The notes under the pieces are model-generated. The model worked only from the letters and a program-made list of their open reading frames with translations, made no database searches and was not told the origin of the DNA. Positions 34,211-44,245 of a DNA stretch of 64,000 nt are shown here, piece after piece. The stretch covers positions 30,960 to 94,959 of the forward strand of contig NZ_LPVY01000007.1 in the NCBI RefSeq assembly GCF_001613805.1, read 5' to 3'. The position numbers and the translations under genes are program-made. Position 1 is the stretch's first letter. Each line of letters starts with the position of its first letter. Source of the DNA: Thalassospira lucentensis (GTDB lineage: Bacteria > Pseudomonadota > Alphaproteobacteria > Rhodospirillales > Thalassospiraceae).

Positions 34211-35662
34211 ATGTCCATGGTTATTCGTGGCGGAACAATCGTTACCGCCGATCTGACATACAAATCCGATATCCTGATTGAAGATGGCAAGATCGCCGCG
34301 ATCGGTCAGAACCTGACCGGGGACAAGGTTGTTGATGCCGACGGCTGCTATGTCATGCCCGGCGGGATTGACCCGCACACTCATCTTGAAATGCCCTTTA
34401 TGGGCACTTATTCCGAAGACGATTTTGAAAGCGGTACCAAGGCAGCGGTTGTCGGCGGTACGACGATGGTTGTCGATTTCTGCCTGCCGGCACCCAATCA
34501 GTCGCTGCTTGAAGCGCTTCAGGCGTGGGATAACAAATCGACCAAGGCGGTTTGCGATTATTCGTTCCACATGGCAATCACCTGGTGGGGCGAGCAGGTC
34601 TTTGACGAGATGAAAATCGTTGTCGAGGAAAAGGGTATCAACACTTTCAAGCATTTCATGGCCTATAAGGGCGCGTTGATGGTTGATGATGACGAAATGT
34701 TCGCATCTTTCTCGCGCTGTTCGGAACTTGGCGCGATGCCATTGGTGCATGCCGAAAACGGCGATGTGGTTGCGACCCTTCAGCAACGTTTGCTTGATGC
34801 GGGCAATAACGGGCCCGAGGCACACGCCTATTCCCGGCCTGTCGATGTCGAGGGCGAGGCGTGCAACCGTGCGATCATGATTGCCGATATGGCGAATGTG
34901 CCGCTTTATATCGTGCATGTGTCCTGTGAACCGGCACACGAAGCCATTCGCCGCGCGCGAGCCAATGGTAAACGCGTGTTTGGCGAACCGCTGATCCAGC
35001 ATCTGATTCTGGATGAAAGTGAATATGCGAACGCGGACTGGGATCACGCGGCCCGCCGTGTCATGTCCCCGCCTTTCCGCAGCAAACTGCATCAGGATGG
35101 TCTGTGGAACGGTCTGGCATCCGGTAGCCTGCAGGTTGTTGCAACCGACCATTGTGCCTTCACAACAAAGCAGAAACGTATGGGCGTTGGTGATTTTACC
35201 AAAATCCCAAACGGGACTGGTGGTCTTGAAGACCGCATGCCGTTGCTGTGGACCTATGGCGTGAATACCGGACGTCTGACGATGAATGAATTTGTTGCCG
35301 TGACTTCAACCAATATTGCCAAAATCCTGAATGTCTATCCGCGCAAGGGCGCAATCCTTGTGGGCGCTGATGCGGACCTTGTTGTATGGGATCCGAAGAC
35401 ATCGAAAACCATCACTGCCAAACATCAGCAGTCTGCCATCGATTACAACGTGTTCGAAGGACATGAAGTCACCGGTCTACCGCGCTACACCATCAGCCGT
35501 GGCCGGATTGCCGCCGAGGAGGGCGTTGTCGTTGGCAAATGCGGTGATGGGGAGTTCATCCCGCGTGAACCGTATCCTGCGGTCAACAAGGCGCTGTCGA
35601 AATGGAAAGAACTCACGTCTCCGCGCAAGGTGGAACGCAGCGGAATTCCAGCGGGCGTGTGA
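34211..35662 (+). CDS. hydA: Dihydropyrimidinase (D-hydantoinase family)
   Basis: This 483-residue amidohydrolase opens dihydrouracil or dihydrothymine to N-carbamoyl-beta-amino acids, step two of the reductive pathway. Zinc ligands H56 and H58 lie in GGIDPHTHLEMPFMG and the carboxylated lysine K147 in FKHFMAYKG. Further ligands are in LVHAENGDV and YIVHVS, and ATDHCAF carries the catalytic Asp. GGAG is well placed before the ATG. It probably belongs to the importer operon and ends at a strong terminator. Confidence 0.93.
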   Translation: MSMVIRGGTIVTADLTYKSDILIEDGKIAAIGQNLTGDKVVDADGCYVMPGGIDPHTHLEMPFMGTYSEDDFESGTKAAVVGGTTMVVDFCLPAPNQSLLEALQAWDNKSTKAVCDYSFHMAITWWGEQVFDEMKIVVEEKGINTFKHFMAYKGALMVDDDEMFASFSRCSELGAMPLVHAENGDVVATLQQRLLDAGNNGPEAHAYSRPVDVEGEACNRAIMIADMANVPLYIVHVSCEPAHEAIRRARANGKRVFGEPLIQHLILDESEYANADWDHAARRVMSPPFRSKLHQDGLWNGLASGSLQVVATDHCAFTTKQKRMGVGDFTKIPNGTGGLEDRMPLLWTYGVNTGRLTMNEFVAVTSTNIAKILNVYPRKGAILVGADADLVVWDPKTSKTITAKHQQSAIDYNVFEGHEVTGLPRYTISRGRIAAEEGVVVGKCGDGEFIPREPYPAVNKALSKWKELTSPRKVERSGIPAGV

Positions 35663-35692
35663 TTTAATCCGCTCCTAAGGGCATTTTGATAG

Positions 35693-35719
35693 CGGGCGGC
35701 TTGAGGGCCGCCCGTTTTT
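35693..35719 (+). terminator. Terminator of the importer-hydA operon
   Basis: Perfect stem CGGGCGGC / GCCGCCCG with loop TTGAGG is followed by TTTTTATT. Confidence 0.88.
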
Positions 35720-35721
35720 AT

Positions 35722-36042
35722 TCAGGCAGGTTGGAAAAGCTTTAGCCCGATAATTCCTGCAAGGATCAGGCCGATGGACATGATCCTTGCAAAGCTAAGG
35801 GCTTCGCCGAGGACGATTATGCCAAATATCACCGCGCCAACCGCACCGATCCCGGTCCATATCGCGTAAGCGGTGCCAAGCGGAATGCTGCGCATGGCAA
35901 AGGTCAGAAGCCAAAAGCTTCCGGCCATGGTAATCAGGGTGAAAATTGTCGGAACGGGTCTGGTAAAACCATCGGAGTATTTAAGGCCAGCAGCCCAACA
36001 AACTTCGAGAATTCCGGCCAAAAGCAATGCAATCCAAGCCAT
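35722..36042 (-). CDS. gdx: Guanidinium exporter Gdx (SugE, SMR family)
   Basis: This 106-residue protein has four membrane helices. [18 protein letters not shown] carries the essential Glu of helix 1, and [19 protein letters not shown] is the SugE/Gdx signature rather than the EmrE/QacE type. It exports guanidinium in exchange for protons as a dual-topology dimer. The start at 36042 follows AGGAGG at five bases; an ATG six codons upstream is less likely. The guanidine-II riboswitch just upstream strongly supports the substrate. Confidence 0.92.
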   Translation of the reverse strand: MAWIALLLAGILEVCWAAGLKYSDGFTRPVPTIFTLITMAGSFWLLTFAMRSIPLGTAYAIWTGIGAVGAVIFGIIVLGEALSFARIMSIGLILAGIIGLKLFQPA

Positions 36043-36061
36043 AACGGCCTCCTGGTTCAAA

Positions 36062-36106
36062 GGGGCCGTCCCCGGTCGTCATCATCAGGCGTATTCGGTC
36101 GTCCGA
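36062..36106 (-). promoter_or_regulatory. Guanidine-II (mini-ykkC) riboswitch
   Basis: On the minus strand two short hairpins carry the diagnostic ACGR tetraloops: TCGG-ACGA-CCGA at 36106-36095 and GGGG-ACGG-CCCC at 36073-36062. The second ends 20 bases before the gdx start codon and just before its AGGAGG. Paired ACGR-loop hairpins in front of an SMR gene are the definition of mini-ykkC RNAs. Guanidine binding should free translation of the exporter. Confidence 0.85.
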
Positions 36107-36232
36107 TCGCGTGACAGCCAAGCTGTCATTGTCTTTGACCCCGATATAGGGGCAAAATACCCCCACTGCAAATGCCCCGTGGGCAATGCTGCCATGCCAC
36201 TCTGATCAGAATAAACGGACGTAATCCCGCCG

Positions 36233-36883
36233 ATGCCAGCCAAAGCAAACAGCATATCCAATCACCCGAAAGTCGCCGGATTGATCCTTGCCGGGGGAGA
36301 GGGGCGACGCATGGGCGGAAACAAGCCGTTTCGTGAACTGGCAGGCAAGCCATTGATTGCGCATGCGATCACCGCAGCCGCCCGGCAATGCAACCATCTG
36401 ATGATCTCAAGTAACCAAGACGCATCGTTGTTTGGAGCATTCAATCTGCCGGTCATTCCGGACAAACCCGAACCGGGGCACGGGCCGTTGGGCGGTATTC
36501 TGGGGGGATTGTTGGCATTGCCCGATGATATCGACTGGCTGGTCTCGTTCCCGGTCGACTGCCCGATTGTGCCCGATGATATGGTCCTGCAATTGATCAA
36601 GGCTGCGACAGATGCGGGGAAAAAAGCAGCCTTTGCCGGTCATGCCGGGCGGTACCATTATCTGTCGGCCGTTTGGCATCGAGATACGGATGGGATCATT
36701 ATGCGTCAATTGGTGGCAGATGACCGCCGTGTTGGGGGAGCCTTGCACATTGCCAATGCTGTTGTCGTCGATTTCCCGGTTGAACCGGGGCAAAGTACGC
36801 CCTTTACCAATATCAATACACCAACCGATCTGAATGCGATGGATGCCGTTCTGGCAGGCCTCATCAATCTGTCTGATCGATAA
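36233..36883 (+). CDS. mobA: Molybdenum cofactor guanylyltransferase
   Basis: This 216-residue nucleotidyltransferase has the MobA opening GLILAGGEGRRMGGNKPF (about residues 16-33), PGHGPLGGILGGL and the metal-binding VSFPVDCPIVPDD. It attaches GMP to molybdopterin to make the guanine dinucleotide cofactor. The ending TPFTNINTPTDL is also family-typical. The ribosome binding site is weak. The gene is divergent from gdx and convergent with the Sel1-like gene, with adjoining stop codons. Confidence 0.9.
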   Translation: MPAKANSISNHPKVAGLILAGGEGRRMGGNKPFRELAGKPLIAHAITAAARQCNHLMISSNQDASLFGAFNLPVIPDKPEPGHGPLGGILGGLLALPDDIDWLVSFPVDCPIVPDDMVLQLIKAATDAGKKAAFAGHAGRYHYLSAVWHRDTDGIIMRQLVADDRRVGGALHIANAVVVDFPVEPGQSTPFTNINTPTDLNAMDAVLAGLINLSDR

Positions 36884-37732
36884 TCAGCGAACGGCACAGG
36901 GGCGCCAAGGCTTCCATGCTTTGTAATCGGCAAAGAAGTCAGACAGGAACTGGTCGACATTGGCCCGGTTTTGCGCGCGTGCAGCAGGTTTAAGGTCCTC
37001 GTCATATTTCGCGCAGGTCCGCTCGACCGCCATGCCGATTTCTTTCCAATCGACATTGGCTGCATGGCCGGGCAGGCCGGATGCGATTGCACACCAGCCG
37101 ACAGCCCCGACGCGGTCATCCTTTTCGCGCGAAATTTCGGCAAGATAGGCGGCAGCACGAAGTTCGCCTTTTTCAGCCGCGGCGGAAAGATAGCTGATGC
37201 GGTCTTCGTCATTTTCGGCAAAGCGGGTGGCAAGCAGGGTTGCCGCCCTCGGGTCTCCTTCGTTCCAGGCATCCGTCAAAAGTTCTTTTGCATGCGCCTT
37301 GTCGCCTTGGTCAATCGCATCAAGGGCAAGCCACAGCATGGCTTGTGTCTGTTTTTGTTCGGCGGCGGTCATGTAAAGCGACTTGATGCTTTCCTTGTCA
37401 CCATTCGTTGCCTCCAACCGGCGGGCAAGAACCATGCTGGCATCCGGTTGGGCACTGCTGGCGGCCGCTTCCATCATGGCCCAGCCCGCTGACTGATCGG
37501 TTGGCACACCGATGCCGTTGATCATCTGGCAGGACAGCAGATATTGCGCGGTGGCATTGCCTTGTTCGGCAAGTGGGGCAAAGGTTTTGGCCGAGGATTC
37601 GAAATTGCCGTGACGATAGGAATTCACCCCTTCATCAAGCGGGGAAGCGGCAGTTGCTGTCGCCATCAGGCACAGTGTGACGCCTGTCGTGACGGCCGAG
37701 AATTTCAGGATATGCGCGATCGAATTTTTCAT
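36884..37732 (-). CDS. Secreted Sel1/TPR-like repeat protein
   Basis: This 282-residue protein has a signal peptide (residues about 1-28, ending near TATAASP). Helical repeats of Sel1 type follow: SAKTFAPLAEQGNATAQYLL, then related units with AAEQKQTQAMLWLALDAIDQ and SAAAEKGELRAAAYLAEI. Such repeats are protein-interaction scaffolds; no enzyme motif is seen. Two C-terminal cysteines (VERTCAKY, RPCAVR) could form a disulfide in the periplasm. It stands alone on its strand between mobA and the chemoreceptor gene. Confidence 0.7.
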   Translation of the reverse strand: MKNSIAHILKFSAVTTGVTLCLMATATAASPLDEGVNSYRHGNFESSAKTFAPLAEQGNATAQYLLSCQMINGIGVPTDQSAGWAMMEAAASSAQPDASMVLARRLEATNGDKESIKSLYMTAAEQKQTQAMLWLALDAIDQGDKAHAKELLTDAWNEGDPRAATLLATRFAENDEDRISYLSAAAEKGELRAAAYLAEISREKDDRVGAVGWCAIASGLPGHAANVDWKEIGMAVERTCAKYDEDLKPAARAQNRANVDQFLSDFFADYKAWKPWRPCAVR

Positions 37733-37846
37733 GCTGTTTCCTGTGTATCGTTTTTTGTTGGCTAATGAAACCGGACGAAAAAATTCCGGGACCCGACCGT
37801 GACGTTCGGGGGAAGGGCGTTCTTATCGGGGCCCGGATAGGTGCGC

Positions 37847-40162
37847 TCACGGGAGGGAGGCTTCATCGATGGTTTCATTGCCTTGCTGTCGTGTTGCTGC
37901 CGTTTGCTCGGACCGGATGGAGTCAAGGAAGTCGCGCACGCGTTTTCCGAGATCGTCCGATTGATGACGCAGGCGATCTGTTGCCTGACTCAGGCCATCG
38001 ACGGCCTGCAGATTGTCGCCTGCGGCGGTGCTGACCTGTGCAATCGTTTCATTCATTTCGCTGGCGGCGGTGGCGGATTGTTCGACGTTGCTGGCGATTT
38101 CGGCGACAAATTCCTGCTGTTCGTCGACGGCCGCCGACATTTCGCCGACCGTTTCGTGAATGCCGGTGATGCTGTCGCGGATGGTGGCGATGGCCTGTAC
38201 CGCGACACCGGTTGTTGTCTGGATACCGGTGATGCGCTGGGCAATCCGGTCGGTTGCCGTGCCGGTCTGATTGGCAAGGTTTTTGACCTCTTGTGCGACG
38301 ACTGCAAAGCCTTTGCCCGCGTCGCCTGCACGGGCGGCCTCGATTGTTGCATTCAGGGCCAAAAGGTTGGTTTGGGCGGCGATATCCTGGATAAGGTTAA
38401 GGATTTCACCGATTTCTTGGGCACCGGTTTCAAGTTCGTGCATGGTGTCGCTGGTTTGACGGGCAGCATCGACTGCGTTGGTCGCGGCATTCACCGACTG
38501 CTGGGCACGAAGGCCGGTATCACGCACGCGTTCGGACAGCGATTGCGCCGCGTCGGAAACGGACGCCATATTGATCGATATTTCCTCGGACGCACCGGCA
38601 ACGCCGGTGGCATTGCTGGATGCGATTTCTGCCTGTTCACGCACCTGATTGGATGTTGTCTGGATGTTTTCGGCTTCGCGTGACACATCCTTTGCGACCT
38701 GCATCACCGATGCCTCGAACGCGTCGGCCAGTTCCAGCATGGCGCGGCGACGTTCGGTTTCGGCGATTTCGCGTTCGCGGGCGACATTTTCCTCGGCCCG
38801 CTGGGCGGCAAGGCTTGTTTCTCGGAACTGTCCGAGAATTTCGGCCATGCGACCGATTTCATCGCGACCGGTATCGCGAACCTCGGTCGAAAGATCGCCA
38901 TTCGCTACTCGGCGCATGCCGTCAATTACGCGGAGCAGGCGTTTGATCAGGTTACCCCGGACATAGAAAATAAGGATCAACAGAGAAATCACCAGTACCG
39001 CAATACCGATCAGGGCAATCACCTGCTGATCGCGAACCACCTGCGACAGGGCATTCGCTGCACTGTTATCGACCTCAAGACGTTTGGCATCGACCAGTTG
39101 TTCGATGGATGCGCTCAGCGCTTCGGCGCTGGTCAGGGTGGCGTCAAGGGTTTGCTCGGTTTTGTACTGATTATCCCATTCGGTTTCACGCAGATCAAAA
39201 ACGCTGTCTTTGCCAGCACCATAAACCATCAATGCCTCGGCCAGTTTTTTGATCTGGGTGCCATCATTGTTATCGGGCAGTTTTTCCAGTGCGTCCGAAA
39301 TTCGAAGTTCCGCCCAGCTCCACTGATTGCGGACTTCGTCCATGGCATCGCCTTCTGGCACGGCGATGGCTGCGGTCAGCATGCCGAATGCAAGGTTCAC
39401 ATTGGCGCGGATTTCCGAAATTAGCTGGGAAAATTTGATGGTTTCTTCAAGTTCGCCCGCTGCATCGCTATTGCCCCCGGCAATACGCGATATGCCGCGC
39501 GATACATCGATATCGACAACCTCGACCAGCGGATTGATGAATTCCGAAAGGTCGCTATAGGCAAAGACCATATCAAGAGTCAGATCACCACGCTGCCTTT
39601 CAAGTTCAAGCCGCTGCATGGTCAATTCATGAAGCGTATTACGGCGGGCAACAATATCGTCAAGCTGCGCGGTCAGGGTTTCAATCGCATCGACGGTAAC
39701 GGTTTGTGTCGGCTCCCCGATCTGCTCCTGCGCTTGATCAGGATTCTGATTTGGTATTTCGGTGTTACCTGCATTTGCGTCAGTTTCGGCATCCGCCGCA
39801 GCGACGGGCAGCATCAGGGGTTCCGGATTGGTTACGGCAATTTCGTCAAGGCGGGTGCGGGCATCACTGATCAGGGCATCAAGGCGTGCCTCGGTTTCAG
39901 CCAGTTCATCGGCATTGCGGGATGTGGCCAGAACCGGTGCCTGAGCCGCCAGTCCAACACCATCCATGGCAAGTTCCATCTGCCGGATGATTGAAGGCAG
40001 GCTGTCGGTGGTGATGTCGGCGACAAGTGCCCGACTGTTGCCAAACGAGATCCAGGAAACCACCGATGAAATACCGGCCAGTACCAGAATCAGGGCAAAA
40101 GAAGCCATGAGCCGACCTTGAATGCCAAGGCCAGCGCGACGTTTTTTAATCGCGGTATTCAC
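37847..40162 (-). CDS. Methyl-accepting chemotaxis protein with a large periplasmic domain
   Basis: This 771-residue transmembrane chemoreceptor has a membrane helix near residues 17-40, a periplasmic domain of about 340 residues, a second helix near 385-405 and a HAMP domain ([20 protein letters not shown]). The signalling domain shows the conserved hairpin [21 protein letters not shown] Pro/Gln/Asp/Asn-rich segment around residues 113-157 looks like a low-complexity insertion in the sensing domain. No CheB/CheR tether pentapeptide is obvious at the C terminus. The ligand is unknown; it lies just beyond the glycerol operon. Confidence 0.9.
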   Translation of the reverse strand: MNTAIKKRRAGLGIQGRLMASFALILVLAGISSVVSWISFGNSRALVADITTDSLPSIIRQMELAMDGVGLAAQAPVLATSRNADELAETEARLDALISDARTRLDEIAVTNPEPLMLPVAAADAETDANAGNTEIPNQNPDQAQEQIGEPTQTVTVDAIETLTAQLDDIVARRNTLHELTMQRLELERQRGDLTLDMVFAYSDLSEFINPLVEVVDIDVSRGISRIAGGNSDAAGELEETIKFSQLISEIRANVNLAFGMLTAAIAVPEGDAMDEVRNQWSWAELRISDALEKLPDNNDGTQIKKLAEALMVYGAGKDSVFDLRETEWDNQYKTEQTLDATLTSAEALSASIEQLVDAKRLEVDNSAANALSQVVRDQQVIALIGIAVLVISLLILIFYVRGNLIKRLLRVIDGMRRVANGDLSTEVRDTGRDEIGRMAEILGQFRETSLAAQRAEENVAREREIAETERRRAMLELADAFEASVMQVAKDVSREAENIQTTSNQVREQAEIASSNATGVAGASEEISINMASVSDAAQSLSERVRDTGLRAQQSVNAATNAVDAARQTSDTMHELETGAQEIGEILNLIQDIAAQTNLLALNATIEAARAGDAGKGFAVVAQEVKNLANQTGTATDRIAQRITGIQTTTGVAVQAIATIRDSITGIHETVGEMSAAVDEQQEFVAEIASNVEQSATAASEMNETIAQVSTAAGDNLQAVDGLSQATDRLRHQSDDLGKRVRDFLDSIRSEQTAATRQQGNETIDEASLP

Positions 40163-40320
40163 TGTTTCCTCCCTGTCTTGCCCGCCATGAGCCAGACATT
40201 CCCCTTACGGGGTCTTGCATCCGGTTTGCCGGATGTCCCGGGTTTTTATCGATCCATAAAGCTGGATCGTGCTTTGAAATCGCTATGAACAAATAAGTTG
40301 TCGGAAAAATCGGCGGGACG

Positions 40321-40346
40321 GCCGGGGATGATAGATCATCCCCGGC
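40321..40346 (-). terminator. Hairpin at the end of the glycerol importer operon
   Basis: GCCGGGGATGAT and ATCATCCCCGGC form a perfect 12-bp stem with a minimal loop, 23 bases after the glpV stop. On the minus strand the T run (ATTTTT) comes only ten bases later, so termination may be partial, with some readthrough to the chemoreceptor gene. Confidence 0.6.
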
Positions 40347-40368
40347 ACCCCCAGTTGTGTGGCCAGGA

Positions 40369-42120
40369 TTATTTCTGGGCCGCACTCCATTCCGCGATCA
40401 GATCGTCGTATTTGACGGTCTCGCCCTGCGGTTTTTCGTTATCAAGTTTCGGCTTCGGAGCACCGGGCTGGTCGAACCAGTACTGTGCATCCTGTTCCTC
40501 GTTCAGTTTCGGTGCGCATTCGCCACCGATGCCTGCACGTTCAAGACGTTCCAGAACGCGGTCCATCGCCGTTGCAAGGTTATCCATGGCTTCCTGCGGG
40601 GTCCGTTCGCCGGTTACAGCTTCGGCAACGTTCTGCCACCAGAGCTGAGCCAGTTTCGGGTAATCCGGAACGTTGGTACCGGTCGGCGACCACTGGACGC
40701 GGGCCGGGGAACGATAGAATTCAACCAGACCGCCCCAGTTCGGCGCGATGTCACTCATGGCCTGGGTATCCAGGTCAGACTGACGGATCGGGGTCAGACC
40801 GGTCAGGGTCTTTTTCAGCGAGGTTGTTTTCGAGGTCACGAACTGTGCGTACAGCCATGCTGCCTGACGGCGTTCCGGCGGGGTGGACTTCATGAGAGTC
40901 CAGGAACCCACGTCCTGATAGCCGAGCTTCATGCCTTCTTCCCAGTACGGGCCGTGCGGCGAAGGTGCCATACGCCATTTCGGCGTGCCATCTTCGTTCA
41001 CAACCGGGGTGCCTTTTTTCGCCATGTCGGCGGTGAAGGCGGTGTACCAGAAGATCTGCTGGGCGATCTGGCCCTGTGCCGGAACCGGCCCGGCTTCGCC
41101 AAAGGTCATGCCGGCCGCTTCTGGCGGGGCATAGGCTTTGAGCCAGTCGATGTATTTGGTCAGAGCGTAAACAGCCGCCGGGCCGTTTGCCGCACCACCA
41201 CGGGTCACGCTGGAGCCTGCAGGTGCGCAGCCTTCAACGCGAATACCCCATTCATCAACCGGAAGACCGTTCGGGATGCCCTTGTCACCAGCGCCAGCCA
41301 TCGAAAGCCACGCGTCAGTGAAGCGCCAACCCAGGGACGGGTCTTTTTTGCCGTAGTCCATGTGACCATAGACTTTTTTACCGTCGATTTCTTTCACGTC
41401 ATTGGTGAAGAATTCGGCGATGTCTTCGTAGGCCGACCAGTTGACCGGAACACCCAGGTCATAGCCGTATTTGTCCTTGAACTGCTTCTGCAGGTCTTCA
41501 CGCTGGAACCAGTCATAACGGAACCAGTAAAGGTTCGCGAACTGCTGGTCGGGAAGCTGATAAAGTTTGCCATCCGGACCGGTGGTGAAGGACAGGCCGA
41601 TGAAGTCTTCAAGGTCGAGTGTCGGCGAGGTAACGTCCTTGCCTTCGCCTGCCATGAAGTCGGTCAGCGGAACGACCGCATCGTAACGCGAATGCGTGCC
41701 GATCAGGTCGGAGTCATTGATGTAGGCGTCATAAATATTACGACCGGACTGCATTTGGGTCTGCAGTTTTTCGATCACGTCGCCTTCACCGATCAGGTCA
41801 TGGGTCAGCTTGATCCCGGTGATTTCCGAGAAGGCTTTGGCCAGAACCTTTGATTCATATTCGTGCGTGGTGATGGTTTCGGACACCACGTTGATTTCCA
41901 TGCCGCGGAACGGCTCGGCTGCCTTGATGAACCATTCGAGTTCGGCCATCTGGGCATCTTTATCAAGGCTCGACGGCTGGAATTCGCTATCGATCCATTT
42001 TTTTGCCGCGTCGGTGTACTGGTCTGCTGCTGCCGGATTGGCAAAGACTGCAAGACCGAGTGCGACCGCAACTGCACTGCCTTTAATAATGGCAGAGGAG
42101 CCTTTGGCTTTGACGATCAT
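40369..42120 (-). CDS. glpV: Glycerol ABC importer substrate-binding protein
   Basis: This 583-residue periplasmic protein has a signal peptide (about residues 1-32, ending NPAAADQ) and the extracellular solute-binding family 1 pattern. WIDSEFQPSSLDKDAQMAEL and YQLPDQQFANLYWFRYDWFQ match the long binding proteins of the rhizobial GlpSTPQV glycerol importer. GGAGGAACGAC precedes the ATG. It is the last gene of the operon and is set apart from the upstream genes by a strong hairpin at 42216-42249. Confidence 0.88.
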   Translation of the reverse strand: MIVKAKGSSAIIKGSAVAVALGLAVFANPAAADQYTDAAKKWIDSEFQPSSLDKDAQMAELEWFIKAAEPFRGMEINVVSETITTHEYESKVLAKAFSEITGIKLTHDLIGEGDVIEKLQTQMQSGRNIYDAYINDSDLIGTHSRYDAVVPLTDFMAGEGKDVTSPTLDLEDFIGLSFTTGPDGKLYQLPDQQFANLYWFRYDWFQREDLQKQFKDKYGYDLGVPVNWSAYEDIAEFFTNDVKEIDGKKVYGHMDYGKKDPSLGWRFTDAWLSMAGAGDKGIPNGLPVDEWGIRVEGCAPAGSSVTRGGAANGPAAVYALTKYIDWLKAYAPPEAAGMTFGEAGPVPAQGQIAQQIFWYTAFTADMAKKGTPVVNEDGTPKWRMAPSPHGPYWEEGMKLGYQDVGSWTLMKSTPPERRQAAWLYAQFVTSKTTSLKKTLTGLTPIRQSDLDTQAMSDIAPNWGGLVEFYRSPARVQWSPTGTNVPDYPKLAQLWWQNVAEAVTGERTPQEAMDNLATAMDRVLERLERAGIGGECAPKLNEEQDAQYWFDQPGAPKPKLDNEKPQGETVKYDDLIAEWSAAQK

Positions 42121-42215
42121 GTCGTTCCTCCCTGGTTGTCTTCCATTGCACTTCCGGAAAAATCCGGTTCACCAGCGATGGGGGAAGACAGTACCCGTCG
42201 TGGTGAATGACGGCA

Positions 42216-42249
42216 GGAACGGCACCGTTGCAGGACACGGTACCGTTCC
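42216..42249 (-). other. Intercistronic stem-loop before glpV
   Basis: A 13-bp stem with one mismatch (GGAACGGCACCGT / ACGGTACCGTTCC) and an 8-base loop lies in the 136-base gap between the DUF2160 gene and glpV. No U run follows on the minus strand, so RNA processing or stability control fits better than termination. Confidence 0.5.
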
Positions 42250-42256
42250 GGATTAT

Positions 42257-42529
42257 TCAGCCCCAGCGCATCACAATGATGAGCCAGAAAAGGGCAACAA
42301 TTGATGCGATCCAGATGGCGGCATCGCTAAATGCCATAAAGCCAAGATGGATATAGGCCGCACCAAGCAAACCGATGAAAAGGCGATCCCCGCGGGTTGT
42401 CGTCAGGGGTAAAAAGCCCCGGCGTGGAACAGTCGGCGAGACTGCCTGCCATATTCCCATTCCGATCAGCATCAGGATGATGCAGGAAAAGAACACGGCG
42501 GTAATCGGGGTCCAGGCCATCCAAGTCAT
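42257..42529 (-). CDS. DUF2160 small membrane protein of the glycerol operon
   Basis: This 90-residue protein has three hydrophobic segments: AVFFSCIILMLIGMGIWQ, then FIGLLGAAYIHLGFMAFS, then a C-terminal one ending in VMRWG. DUF2160 members are regularly encoded between glpQ and glpV in rhizobial-type glycerol loci, where one is called GlpU. Their function is not established; an accessory subunit of the importer is the usual guess. It lies 25 bases after glpQ. Confidence 0.8.
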   Translation of the reverse strand: MTWMAWTPITAVFFSCIILMLIGMGIWQAVSPTVPRRGFLPLTTTRGDRLFIGLLGAAYIHLGFMAFSDAAIWIASIVALFWLIIVMRWG

Positions 42530-42554
42530 TGTTTTATTCCTTCCTGTTTTCCGA

Positions 42555-43358
<804 letters not shown>

Positions 43359-43359
43359 T

Positions 43360-44232
43360 TTATTGTTCCTCCCGCTTTCCGGCGTTCATCACGACGGTAT
43401 AGAAAACCCAGCAAACCAATAGAATGATCAGGAAGTAGATCAGCGAGAATGCCGCAGCCGGACCAAGGTCGAACTGACCCACAGCAATCGTGACCAAAAA
43501 CTGGCTGAGGAATGTGGTAGCCGTACCTGGCCCGCCGCCCGTAAGCACGAAAGGCTCGGTATAGATCATGAAGCTGTCCATAAAGCGCAGCAGAACACCG
43601 ATCACGAGGACCGACTGCATTTTCGGAAGCTGGATAAACCGGAACACGGCCCAGTTCGAGGCACCATCGATCTTGGCAGCCTGATAATAGGCATCCGGGA
43701 TCGAACGAAGACCGGCATAGCACAGAAGGACAATCAGGCTAGTCCAGTGCCACACATCCATGACAAGAACGGTCACCCAGGCATCCATCGGGTTCTGGCT
43801 GTAATTATAGTCCATGCCGATCATGTTGAGTGCATAACCGCCAAGACCGATATCGGCACGACCAAAAATCTGCCAGATGGTGCCGACCACGTTCCATGGA
43901 ATAAGCAACGGCAAAGCCAGAAGAACCATGCAGGCCGAAACGCCCCAGCCTTTGCGTGGCAGCGTTAAAGCTATGCCGATTCCCAGAGGAATTTCAATGA
44001 ACAGCACGCTGCCGGTATAGATGATCTGACGGATCAGGGCATCATGCAGGCGGCTGTCTTCAAGGACCTGACGGAACCAGTCCGCCCCGACAAAGAAACG
44101 GGTTTGCGGATCGAAAATATCCTGCACCGAATAGTTCACAACCGTCATCAGCGGAATGATTGCGCTGATTGCGACGATAAAGAAGACCGGCAGGACGAGG
44201 AACCATGCCTTATTGTTGGTAATCTTGTTCAT
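43360..44232 (-). CDS. glpP: Glycerol ABC importer permease GlpP
   Basis: This 290-residue permease is of the MalF-like (CUT1) type with six membrane segments. The first is WFLVLPVFFIVAISAIIPLM, and the EAA loop reads YYQAAKIDGASNWAVFRFIQ. YSQNPMDAWVTVLVMDVWHW is a family-typical loop. It lies 13 bases after glpT. Its partner is GlpQ. Confidence 0.88.
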   Translation of the reverse strand: MNKITNNKAWFLVLPVFFIVAISAIIPLMTVVNYSVQDIFDPQTRFFVGADWFRQVLEDSRLHDALIRQIIYTGSVLFIEIPLGIGIALTLPRKGWGVSACMVLLALPLLIPWNVVGTIWQIFGRADIGLGGYALNMIGMDYNYSQNPMDAWVTVLVMDVWHWTSLIVLLCYAGLRSIPDAYYQAAKIDGASNWAVFRFIQLPKMQSVLVIGVLLRFMDSFMIYTEPFVLTGGGPGTATTFLSQFLVTIAVGQFDLGPAAAFSLIYFLIILLVCWVFYTVVMNAGKREEQ

Positions 44233-44245
44233 TTCCCCATCCCCC

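Noticed and set aside
34211..35662. Allantoinase or generic hydantoinase instead of dihydropyrimidinase
   Set aside because: The residues fit the whole family, but neighbours preT, preA, ureidopropionases and beta-alanine transaminase make dihydropyrimidinase the best reading.
40357..41853. A 498-codon open frame antisense to glpV
   Set aside because: Pure shadow of the glycerol binding-protein gene; no ribosome binding site or recognisable domain.
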